NCBI RefSeq assembly: GCF_963931295.1
Contig: NZ_OZ007001.1
Coordinates: 3,055,001-3,119,000, forward strand
Length of the DNA stretch: 64,000 nt
Direction of reading: 5' to 3'
Source of the DNA: an uncultured Mailhella sp.
Lineage (GTDB): Bacteria; Desulfobacterota; Desulfovibrionia; Desulfovibrionales; Desulfovibrionaceae
The translations under genes and the position numbers were made by a program. The notes below the pieces were generated by a model. The model was not told the DNA's origin. It saw only the letters and a list, made by a program, of their open reading frames with translations, and ran no database searches. Of the stretch, positions 8,686-15,162 are shown piece after piece; within the stretch, counting starts at the first letter, position 1; each line of letters begins with the position of its first letter.

Positions 8686-8934
8686 ATGAGCGAGTCTCGG
8701 ATAGGAACGGTGGGCATCGTGGTGGACGATCAGGAAAGCACGCCGCAGATCAACGCCATACTGCATCAGTATGCCGACATCATTGTGGGGCGTCTCGGCA
8801 TTCCCTACCGCAGTCGCGGCGTGGCCGTCATTGCTCTTGTCGTTGACGGCAGCATGGACGCCATTTCCGGCATGACCGGGCGCATAGGCAAAATTCGCGG
8901 CGTGTCCGTCAAGGCCGCTGTTTCGAGGCGCTGA
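8686..8934 (+). CDS. TM1266-family iron-only hydrogenase system regulator
   Basis: 82 residues from ATG 8686 with GGAGGAAG upstream. RIGTVGIVVDDQESTPQINAILHQYADIIVGRLGIPYRSRGVAVIALVVDG and SGMTGRIGKIRGVSVKAAV follow the ACT/NikR-C-like fold of the small TM1266 family, which is found next to HydE, HydF and HydG genes and has been proposed to regulate [FeFe] hydrogenase maturation. The DNA-binding part is absent, so it may bind a metal or ligand and act through a partner. It overlaps no other gene and hydE starts three bases after its stop. Confidence 0.85.
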   Translation: MSESRIGTVGIVVDDQESTPQINAILHQYADIIVGRLGIPYRSRGVAVIALVVDGSMDAISGMTGRIGKIRGVSVKAAVSRR

Positions 8935-8937
8935 GTC

Positions 8938-10134
8938 ATGATGAATGTTTCGTCTTGCCTTTCCGTGATTCAGGAGCTGGTCGAGGGGCGCTTCCCCGGC
9001 CCGGAACGTCTGGGAGCCTTTATCGACGCCTGCGCCCCGGAGCGTTTTGCCGGTTCTGTGCCCGAAAACGCCTTGGCGCTGGAGGTGGAATATCTTGCCG
9101 AAGCCGGACTTCCGGCCGCGGCCGCGTCGCCTGCGGAACGTTCGCCTGAGAGCGCGCTGTCTGCGGAAGAGGCAGGTGCGGTGAAGGACGCGCTGTTTGC
9201 CGCGGCGCGTGAAAAGGCGCTGGCGCATTTCGGCAATCGCGTTTATATCCGCGGGCTCATAGAAATTTCAAACATCTGCCGTCAGAATTGCCGATACTGC
9301 GGCATACGCGCAGGCAACACGCAGGCGGAACGCTACCGTCTTTCTTCCGAACAGATTCTGGACTGCTGCGAGCACGGCTACGGGCTGGGATTCCGCACCT
9401 TTGTTCTTCAGGGCGGCGAGGACGCCTGGTTCACCGACGAGCGGCTTGCCGACATGCTGCGCAGCATCAAGAAGCGCTGGCCCGACTGCGCGGTCACGCT
9501 GTCGGTGGGAGAGCGTTCGACGGAGTCGTATCGACTTTTGAAGGATGCCGGAGCCGATCGTTTTCTTTTGCGGCATGAAACGGCCGATCCCGTGCATTAC
9601 GCCAAGCTGCACCCCGCGGCGCAGTCATGGAAGCATCGCATGGACTGCCTGAAGGAGCTCAAGAGCTGCGGGTATCAGACCGGCGCGGGGTTCATGGTGG
9701 GCTCGCCCTGGCAGACCACGGACTGCCTGGTGAAGGATCTGTGCTTTCTGCGCGATTTTCAGCCGGAAATGGTGGGCATCGGACCGTTCATTCCTCATGC
9801 GCAGACGCCGTTCGCCGCGTTTCCCGCCGGCAGCGTGGAAAGAACGCTGGTGATGGTGGCCTTGGTGCGGCTGCTGCTGCCCTGCGCCATGCTTCCTTCC
9901 ACAACGGCGCTGGGAACCGCGGCGGGCAACGGTCGCGAACGCGGCATTCTGGCCGGAGCCAATGTGCTCATGCCTAATCTTTCGCCCCGCGAGGCGCGGG
10001 CGCGCTACCGTCTTTACAACAACAAGCTCTCGGAAGGCGCGGAATGCGCCGACAATGTCCGGGAACTTCGGGAGCGCATACGCGCCGTCGGGTACGACAT
10101 CGTCGTGGACAGGGGCGATTTTCGGTCCTGCTGA
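8938..10134 (+). CDS. hydE: [FeFe] hydrogenase H-cluster radical SAM maturase HydE
   Basis: 398 residues. IEISNICRQNCRYCGIRAGN contains the radical-SAM cluster motif (C114, C118, C121). HydE makes the precursor of the dithiolate-iron synthon of the H-cluster with HydG and HydF. LQGGEDAWFTDERLADM, LSVGERSTESYRLLKDAGADRFLLRHETADP and HYAKLHP are HydE hallmarks. Compared with typical proteins of about 350 residues it has an Ala/Ser/Glu-rich insert at about 50-85 before the radical-SAM barrel. Either of two adjacent ATGs (8938, 8941) could start. hydF follows 39 bases downstream; hydG is not in the window. Confidence 0.95.
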   Translation: MMNVSSCLSVIQELVEGRFPGPERLGAFIDACAPERFAGSVPENALALEVEYLAEAGLPAAAASPAERSPESALSAEEAGAVKDALFAAAREKALAHFGNRVYIRGLIEISNICRQNCRYCGIRAGNTQAERYRLSSEQILDCCEHGYGLGFRTFVLQGGEDAWFTDERLADMLRSIKKRWPDCAVTLSVGERSTESYRLLKDAGADRFLLRHETADPVHYAKLHPAAQSWKHRMDCLKELKSCGYQTGAGFMVGSPWQTTDCLVKDLCFLRDFQPEMVGIGPFIPHAQTPFAAFPAGSVERTLVMVALVRLLLPCAMLPSTTALGTAAGNGRERGILAGANVLMPNLSPREARARYRLYNNKLSEGAECADNVRELRERIRAVGYDIVVDRGDFRSC

Positions 10135-10173
10135 CTGTGAAGCGGACCGTGTTTTGCTGGAAAAGGAGACGGT

Positions 10174-11382
10174 ATGTCCGACAGTATTAATGATACGCCG
10201 CGTTCGGGGCGACTGCACATAGGCATTTACGGCAGGCGCAACGCGGGCAAGTCTTCCCTCATCAACGCCATTACCGGACACGAAACGGCCATTGTTTCCG
10301 AAACGGCGGGAACAACGACGGATCCGGTGTACAAGTCCATGGAAATTCACGGACTCGGTCCGTGCGTGCTCATCGACACGGCAGGTTTCGACGACGTCGG
10401 CCCCATGGGCGAGCTTCGCGTGGAAAAAACCCGGCTGGCGCTGGAGAAAACCGACATGGCGCTGCTTGTGGTGACAGACGGAGACGATCTTTCCGTGGAA
10501 AAGAAGTGGGCGGCGTCGCTGAAGGCGCGCAAGACGCCGTTCATCGTGGTGCTCAACAAGATGGACGAGCACAGCGAGGCCGAACTTGAGAGCCTGTCTT
10601 CCCGCATAGCCGACGAGCTCGGCAAAAAGCCCGTGGTGGTGAGCGCAAAGGAGGGCACGAACATGCCCGTGCTGCGCGAGACCATGCTGCGTCTGGTGCC
10701 GGCCGACTGGGGAACCATGAAGCTCACCGGCGATCTTTGCGGAGAAGGCGACGTGGTCATGCTGGTCATGCCGCAGGACATTCAGGCTCCGCAGGGACGC
10801 CTCATTCTGCCGCAGGTGCAGGTCACCCGGGAACTGCTGGACAAAAAATGCATTATTGCCAGCTGCACGGCCGACAAGATAGCGCAGACGCTGAGCGCGC
10901 TTTCGCAGCCTCCGCATCTCATCATCACGGATTCGCAGGTGTTCGCCGAAGTCTGGAAGCTCAAGCCTGCGGAAAGCCTGCTGACGTCATTTTCCATTCT
11001 GATGGCGGGATACAAGGGAGACATCAATGAGTTTCTCAAGGGCGCGGAAGCCATCGACCGCCTGACGCCGCACTCCAAAGTGCTCATTGCGGAAGCGTGT
11101 ACGCACGTGCCGCTTGCGGAAGACATCGGCCGGGAGAAAATTCCGCGCAGGCTGAGGGCCCGTTTCGGCGAAACGCTGGAAATCAAGGTAGTGAGTGGAA
11201 CGGACTTCCCGACGGATCTGACGCCGTACGATCTCATTATTCATTGCGGCGCGTGCATGTTCAACAGAACTTATATGATGTCGCGGGTACAGAAGGCCAG
11301 AGAGCAGGGCGTTCCCCTGTGCAACTACGGCGTGGCGCTTGCCAAGCTCACGGGTATTCTGGACAAGGTGGTACACGCCTGA
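10174..11382 (+). CDS. hydF: [FeFe] hydrogenase H-cluster maturation GTPase HydF
   Basis: 402 residues, the scaffold on which the diiron subcluster is assembled before transfer to the hydrogenase. N-terminal Era-like GTPase domain: GRRNAGKSSLIN (P-loop, 20-28), DTAGFDD (G3) and NKMDEHS (G4). C-terminal iron-sulfur domain: C309 in EACTH and C358/C361 in HCGACMFNR, the three cluster cysteines of the family, with H311 next to them. GGAG is eight bases before the ATG. It closes the TM1266-hydE-hydF operon; a hydrogenase structural gene is not in the window. Confidence 0.96.
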   Translation: MSDSINDTPRSGRLHIGIYGRRNAGKSSLINAITGHETAIVSETAGTTTDPVYKSMEIHGLGPCVLIDTAGFDDVGPMGELRVEKTRLALEKTDMALLVVTDGDDLSVEKKWAASLKARKTPFIVVLNKMDEHSEAELESLSSRIADELGKKPVVVSAKEGTNMPVLRETMLRLVPADWGTMKLTGDLCGEGDVVMLVMPQDIQAPQGRLILPQVQVTRELLDKKCIIASCTADKIAQTLSALSQPPHLIITDSQVFAEVWKLKPAESLLTSFSILMAGYKGDINEFLKGAEAIDRLTPHSKVLIAEACTHVPLAEDIGREKIPRRLRARFGETLEIKVVSGTDFPTDLTPYDLIIHCGACMFNRTYMMSRVQKAREQGVPLCNYGVALAKLTGILDKVVHA

Positions 11383-11655
11383 ACGTGGTTCGGCGCGCTT
11401 TGAGTCGATGACGGAAGAACGCGTTGCTTCGTCGCTGCGGTGAAGCAACGCGTTCTTGCCTCTGCAAATAAAGAGAGAAGGGAAAGGTTGCCCCTTGCAG
11501 ACGTTTTCCGGCAATTCGGCCGGAGAGGGGCGAAAGCTGCGGGGGATCGCTGAGGATTCTCCGGGAGAAAGAGCACCGTAGAAATCTTTTTTATCAAAAG
11601 GGGAAGAAAAACACTTGCCTTTTGGAGCGGGTCCGGCTATATTCCCCTTCGTTGT

Positions 11656-11732
11656 CGGGATGTGGCTCAGTTTGGTAGAGTACAGCGTTCGGGACGCTGG
11701 GGTCGCTGGTTCAAATCCTGCCATCCCGACCA
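11656..11732 (+). tRNA. tRNA-Pro (CGG)
   Basis: 77 bases including an encoded CCA. Acceptor CGGGATG pairs with CATCCCG, the anticodon arm CAGCG-TTCGGGA-CGCTG gives anticodon CGG (reads CCG), and the T arm holds GGTTCAAATCC. An integrase gene begins about 190 bases downstream, so its 3' end is the probable attachment site. Confidence 0.96.
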
Positions 11733-11746
11733 AACTAAACACTCAT

Positions 11747-11783
11747 AAAGCCTCATAAGGTCTCTAAGTCCTTATGAGGCTTT
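11747..11783 (+). terminator. Terminator after tRNA-Pro
   Basis: A 14-bp perfect stem (AAAGCCTCATAAGG with CCTTATGAGGCTTT, nine-base loop) followed by ACTTTTA. It probably ends the tRNA transcript and insulates it from the integrase. It may also be element-derived since it lies on the element side of the tRNA. Confidence 0.7.
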
Positions 11784-11918
11784 ACTTTTATCTTGCTTCG
11801 TTCCTCTCATGTCCTCTCATGAGGTCCATAGACATAGCACCAAAATGGTGTCACTTTTGGAGCCATATTTTTCTTTTTTTCGATGGCACTATCAAAGATG
11901 GCACTACAGGGGGAGGCT

Positions 11919-13121
11919 ATGGCACTGACAGACACCACGCTTAGGGAGCTACACCGGCGGGCAAAGAAGGGCGAGAAGGTGCCTATGAAGTCCGACGGGG
12001 GCGGTCTGAACTTTCAGGATGGTAAGTATTGGCGATTCACCTACTACTTTGCCGGAAAGAAAAAGCGTCTGGCTTTTGGCGTCTACCCTGATGTTTCCTT
12101 GAAAGCTGCCCGGCAGGCGAGGGAGAAGGCGCGGGAACTCTTGGCACAGGGCATAGACCCGGCAGAGAAGAAGAAAGCCGAGAGGGCAGAGGCAGAGAGG
12201 ATAGAGCATGAGCAGGCTCGAACCTTCCGCGTCGTGGCCTTGGAGTACTACGAGCGGAAGCTGACTGACAGGCGGGACCTGTACAAGAGACAGACGCTTG
12301 CCCGCTTCGAGAATCAGATATTTCCCTTCCTGGGAGATGTTCCCATTTCCAAGTTGAGGCCGTCGGACATATTGGTTGGACTGCGTAGAGTAGAGGAACG
12401 TGGTTCTCTCGATATGGCGCACAGGCTGGCAAGTCTCATAAGGCAGGTGTGCCGCTATGCCGTGGCCTCAGGCTATTCCGAGTTCAACGCCGCTGCTGAA
12501 CTATCAGCCGCCATGACGCCGAAACCGAAGGCCGTACCAAGGGCGGCCATACTGGATCCGCATCGGATAGGACAGTTGCTCCGGGACATAGACGAATATC
12601 AGGGCTCTTTTTCCGTGAAGTACGCTTTGAAGCTCATGCCCTATTTGTTTGTGCGTTCTCAGGAGTTGCGCAATGCCCGATGGGATGAAATCGACTTCGA
12701 CAAGGCCGTATGGAATATCCCGGCGGAGCGGATGAAGATGAAGTCACCGCACACGGTTCCCCTTGCCCGGCAGGTGGTGAAGCTGCTCACTGAGTTGCAC
12801 GAGTGGACGGGACACACGGGCTTGCTGTTCCCATCCGCACAATCCAACACGCGGTCAATAACAGACGTGGGCTTGCTCAATGCCTTGCGCCGGATGGGAT
12901 ACGGGCGGGATGAAATGTGTATTCACGGCTTCCGCTCCATTGCCTCAACCCATTTGAACGAGTCCGGCAAGTGGCGGTCAGACGTGATAGAGTCAGCACT
13001 TGCCCACTCGGAAAGGAATCAGGTAAGGGCGGCATACAATCGCGCTGAGTACCTGCCGGAACGCACGGCCATGATGCAGGAGTGGGCGGACTGGCTGGAC
13101 AGGCTGAGGGCTGGGCAATAG
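11919..13121 (+). CDS. int: Tyrosine-recombinase integrase (P4 type, DUF4102)
   Basis: 400 residues from ATG 11919, chosen because GGGGGAGG lies seven bases upstream; a start 12 codons earlier has no such site. N-terminal arm-binding DUF4102 part: LRELHRRAKKGEKVPMKSDGGGL and WRFTYYFAGKKKRLAFGVYP. Catalytic part: Arg in the RSQELRNARW box (usually RPGEL), Lys in MKMKSPHTVPL, HGFRSIAST (H-x-x-R), LAHSERNQVRAAYNRAEYLPER with the nucleophile Tyr. Adjacent to tRNA-Pro in the orientation usual for tRNA-targeting integrases. It should catalyse integration and excision of the element. Confidence 0.93.
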   Translation: MALTDTTLRELHRRAKKGEKVPMKSDGGGLNFQDGKYWRFTYYFAGKKKRLAFGVYPDVSLKAARQAREKARELLAQGIDPAEKKKAERAEAERIEHEQARTFRVVALEYYERKLTDRRDLYKRQTLARFENQIFPFLGDVPISKLRPSDILVGLRRVEERGSLDMAHRLASLIRQVCRYAVASGYSEFNAAAELSAAMTPKPKAVPRAAILDPHRIGQLLRDIDEYQGSFSVKYALKLMPYLFVRSQELRNARWDEIDFDKAVWNIPAERMKMKSPHTVPLARQVVKLLTELHEWTGHTGLLFPSAQSNTRSITDVGLLNALRRMGYGRDEMCIHGFRSIASTHLNESGKWRSDVIESALAHSERNQVRAAYNRAEYLPERTAMMQEWADWLDRLRAGQ

Positions 13122-13143
13122 GCGTATTTCCGTGCTAGACCCC

Positions 13144-13349
13144 CTGCGACAACTGCGACATTGCGACAGGATCGGAAGATTGTCGGTGTGGAATGCGAGA
13201 AGCGGAGCGCCGAGCGTTCCGGGAGTCCAGAGGGCGCGGCCTTCTGGCAGGTAGGGGCAGTTGTGTAACACAACTTCCATCCTGCCTCGAAGAACCCCCA
13301 GCGTGTGAATGTGTATGTGGCAGGCTGCGACAACTGCGACTTTGCGACA
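13144..13349. repeat. Two 25-bp direct repeats made of TGCGACA heptamers
   Basis: The 25-mers at 13144-13168 and 13325-13349 match at 24 of 25 positions and are 181 bases apart. Each holds three heptamers TGCGACA spaced by AC and T (starts 13145, 13154, 13162 and 13326, 13335, 13343; one copy ends in T). They lie just after the integrase stop. They look like iterons or integrase/excisionase arm sites. Confidence 0.75.
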
Positions 13350-13441
13350 TTTTTCAGGATGAATAACTACTTCCTAATATCCCTATAATCCCTAAAAGCT
13401 CATCGGCTTGAAGTGAAAGTCTCTTCCATGCCGGACATTGT

Positions 13442-13473
13442 GCCCGTTGCCATGAAGGCGGCGGGCTTTTTTT
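13442..13473 (+). terminator. Terminator after the integrase region
   Basis: Stem GCCCGTTGCC/GGCGGCGGGC (10 bp with two G-T pairs), loop ATGAA, then seven T. The AT-rich stretch that follows to 13620 is the probable promoter region for the regulator and the C4-like RNA. Confidence 0.85.
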
Positions 13474-13710
13474 GTACACTGAGGCTATCTAAAAAAACGC
13501 TTGTAAAAAAATATATGCCTATTTTTCGTTGTAGAAAAATTTTTTTATGCTTCGTGTAAGCGTTGGTATTAGGGGATTTTCAAGTGAAGATTTCCATGTA
13601 ACTTTCAATTCTTTTCTGATGAAACTATGCCGCAGGTGTCCACCTGTGCTAACATGAAGACTCATATAGTTTCAAAGTGTTCTACCTGTAATATGAAAAG
13701 AGGATTTTTT

Positions 13711-13941
13711 ATGTTGGAAAAAAAAGGTATCGGCACAAAGTTCATCCGTCCCCGCTTCATGCGTCCTAAACAGGCGGCCGTGTACCTCGCCACTAGTGAA
13801 GCCACAATTTGGCGTCTGGTGCAGCGTGGTGAACTTCCCAAGCCCATAAAGCAGGGATCAAGGTGCAGCCTCTTTGAAACGGCATGGCTGGACGCCTATG
13901 CGGACAAGCTGGCCAATGGTGAGGGGGACGCCGTATGCTGA
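13711..13941 (+). CDS. AlpA-family helix-turn-helix regulator/excisionase
   Basis: 76 residues from ATG 13711, with AAGAGGA seven bases upstream. RPKQAAVYLATSEATIWRLVQRGELPKPIKQGSRCSLFETAWLDAYADKL is the AlpA/excisionase winged-helix pattern: an HTH followed by a wing (K..G.R). Such proteins activate integrase or act as directionality factor in P4-like elements and islands. The stop overlaps the next start (ATGCTGA), so the following ORF may be co-translated. Confidence 0.85.
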   Translation: MLEKKGIGTKFIRPRFMRPKQAAVYLATSEATIWRLVQRGELPKPIKQGSRCSLFETAWLDAYADKLANGEGDAVC

Positions 13942-14372
13942 ACACAAAAAAGGCCCCCGCGCAGGCTGTATCAGGGGAAACCAACGCAGGGGCACCCGAA
14001 GGAATGAGCAATTCTATCCGTTCTTCCGCCTTCTGGAAAGTCCCCGCCCGTGTGATTTCCTATCAAAAAGCCACTTGCCAAGGCTCCATTGTGGTCTATG
14101 GCGGTCTATTGTCCTTGACTCATGGCGAGGGATGGGGCATGGTTGAGGCCCCCAAGTACAAAACGAAGGTGAGCGACACCTTTTCTACTCTCCCAAGGGG
14201 TAGAAGAACATTCGTGCGCAAGTCTTTTGCTATCAAACGTCCTGCCGGTGGTGTATCTGCTGGCGGTGACTTTGTGCATATTGGCGGCAACGCAAGCTCC
14301 GTATTCCGAGAGGGTACGGCTACCTTCGTTTTGGGTAGGGGAAAGCAGGTGTTGCCGCCTCTTTGCGTTTAA
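13935..14372 (+). CDS. Hypothetical protein overlapping the C4-like RNA
   Basis: 145 residues with an ATG overlapping the AlpA stop. The sequence is basic, low in recognisable domains, and its last third (GGVSAGGDFVHIGGNASSVF) is simply the translation of the structured RNA region below. Short ORFs with a similar GGDxxHIGGN-type ending are common in P4-like elements for the same reason, possibly related to phage Ash proteins. Translation through the RNA is possible but the constraint here may be RNA structure rather than protein. Low certainty that it is a functional protein. Confidence 0.35.
   Translation: MLNTKKAPAQAVSGETNAGAPEGMSNSIRSSAFWKVPARVISYQKATCQGSIVVYGGLLSLTHGEGWGMVEAPKYKTKVSDTFSTLPRGRRTFVRKSFAIKRPAGGVSAGGDFVHIGGNASSVFREGTATFVLGRGKQVLPPLCV
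14159..14170 (+). promoter_or_regulatory. Upstream target site (seqA-like) for the C4-like RNA
   Basis: CAAAACGAAGGT is perfectly complementary over 12 bases to ACCTTCGTTTTG at 14322-14333 inside the C4-like RNA. It lies about 110 bases before the RNA, the place of seqA in the phage P4 leader, where pairing with the antisense RNA causes premature termination. Confidence 0.7.
14283..14359 (+). ncRNA. C4-like antisense RNA (P4 CI / P1 c4 type immunity RNA)
   Basis: A closed structure: outer stem GGCGGCAAC (14283-14291) with GTTGCCGCC (14351-14359), enclosing hairpin 1 (CCGTA 14299-14303 with TACGG 14315-14319, with an inner CC-GAGA-GG) and hairpin 2 (CTACC 14320-14324 with GGTAG 14334-14338, loop TTCGTTTTG). 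The 5' side and loop of hairpin 2 hold ACCTTCGTTTTG, complementary to CAAAACGAAGGT upstream (12/12) and CAAAACGAGGT downstream (11 pairs, one bulge). In phages P4 and P1, C4-type RNAs use this layout to block the replication or antirepressor genes of an incoming or resident element. The primase gene lies downstream on the same strand. True RNA ends are unknown. Confidence 0.72.
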
Positions 14373-14384
14373 AACTCCCAAGTT

Positions 14385-14395
14385 CAAAACGAGGT
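14385..14395 (+). promoter_or_regulatory. Downstream target site (seqC-like) overlapping a ribosome site
   Basis: CAAAACGAGGT repeats the upstream site with one A missing; both are preceded by a CCCAAG-type motif (14151-14156 and 14378-14382 region). Its GAGG at 14391-14394 is the best Shine-Dalgarno for the ATG at 14404, so pairing with the C4-like RNA would also block that start. Confidence 0.65.
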
Positions 14396-14403
14396 ATTTC
14401 CCC

Positions 14404-14757
14404 ATGATTGACGCCAAAACTACCGCGTCCCGTTCCATCAATTCCCTGACCACCGAACAACTCAACCGCTCCATTGAACTGCTCGATCACGTCGAGGCAT
14501 TGCAGGTGCAGATATCCAGACAGGCCCGATCCTGGCCGGACATCGTCTTTGCTTTGCTCAACGGCCACCAGCTTTCTCCGCTGGAAGGCAGTGATACCCG
14601 CGAAGCTTTGAGCCGTGCGCTTCTCCCCGAGGGGCGCGTGCTGAAACAGGTGGAAGAGCTTGTGCAGGAACTCCGGCACCAGCGCGCCGTTCTGCTGGCC
14701 GTTGAAAGGCTGATTGCCTTGAACTGCTGCGATGATGAGGGGGCCGACAATGCGTAG
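14404..14757 (+). CDS. Small hypothetical protein, first ORF after the immunity RNA
   Basis: 117 residues from ATG 14404 (GAGG eleven bases upstream, inside the seqC-like site). Mostly helical: INSLTTEQLNRSIELLDHVEALQVQISRQ and GRVLKQVEELVQELRHQRAVLLAVERL suggest two coiled helices. No family recognised. By position it corresponds to the Kil/Icd-type genes that C4 RNAs silence in P4 and P1, but this is only positional. The next gene overlaps its end. Confidence 0.6.
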   Translation: MIDAKTTASRSINSLTTEQLNRSIELLDHVEALQVQISRQARSWPDIVFALLNGHQLSPLEGSDTREALSRALLPEGRVLKQVEELVQELRHQRAVLLAVERLIALNCCDDEGADNA

Positions 14758-14974
14758 TGCCAACCTTTCCCTTACAGCCGGAAGCCTCTCCCATCACACT
14801 ACGAGCAAGGCCGCTGTGCGCCCCTCTGAGTCCGTCATGCTCAAGATTGGGACTCTGCTTGTGGCTGGAACTCTAGTATTCACTCTGGCCGTGTTCGCCT
14901 TCTGCGATCGACAGGATGAAGAGCTTGCTTCTGCCGGAATCAACATCGAAGAGCTGACCGGGGAGGCGCGCTGA
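14750..14974 (+). CDS. Small membrane protein
   Basis: 74 residues from ATG 14750, overlapping the previous stop. One hydrophobic segment (MLKIGTLLVAGTLVFTLAVF, about residues 30-50) followed by an acidic tail. No family recognised. A start at the internal ATG 14837 is also possible. The tight overlaps with both neighbours support translation as part of the pre-primase operon. Confidence 0.5.
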   Translation: MRSANLSLTAGSLSHHTTSKAAVRPSESVMLKIGTLLVAGTLVFTLAVFAFCDRQDEELASAGINIEELTGEAR

Positions 14975-15162
14975 TGGACGTTGAACGCCTCTTTACCCAT
15001 GAAAACATAGCGGCGCTGGCCTATGCAGTAGGCGCATTGAGGAGGCAGGCCGATAAAGCGGAAGATGACCTTGAAGCGGCCATGCTGTCCCGCGCTTCTG
15101 CTGTAAGTCTGTATCTGCTGAAAGAAATTACCAACGAATGGAGCGCCAAGAATGCCCTTTGA
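14974..15162 (+). CDS. Small hypothetical protein before the primase
   Basis: 62 residues; its ATG overlaps the previous stop (GATGG) and its own end overlaps the primase start by 11 bases. Predicted helical (AALAYAVGALRRQADKAEDDLEAAM). No family recognised; kept because of the coupled overlaps on both sides. Confidence 0.55.
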   Translation: MDVERLFTHENIAALAYAVGALRRQADKAEDDLEAAMLSRASAVSLYLLKEITNEWSAKNAL

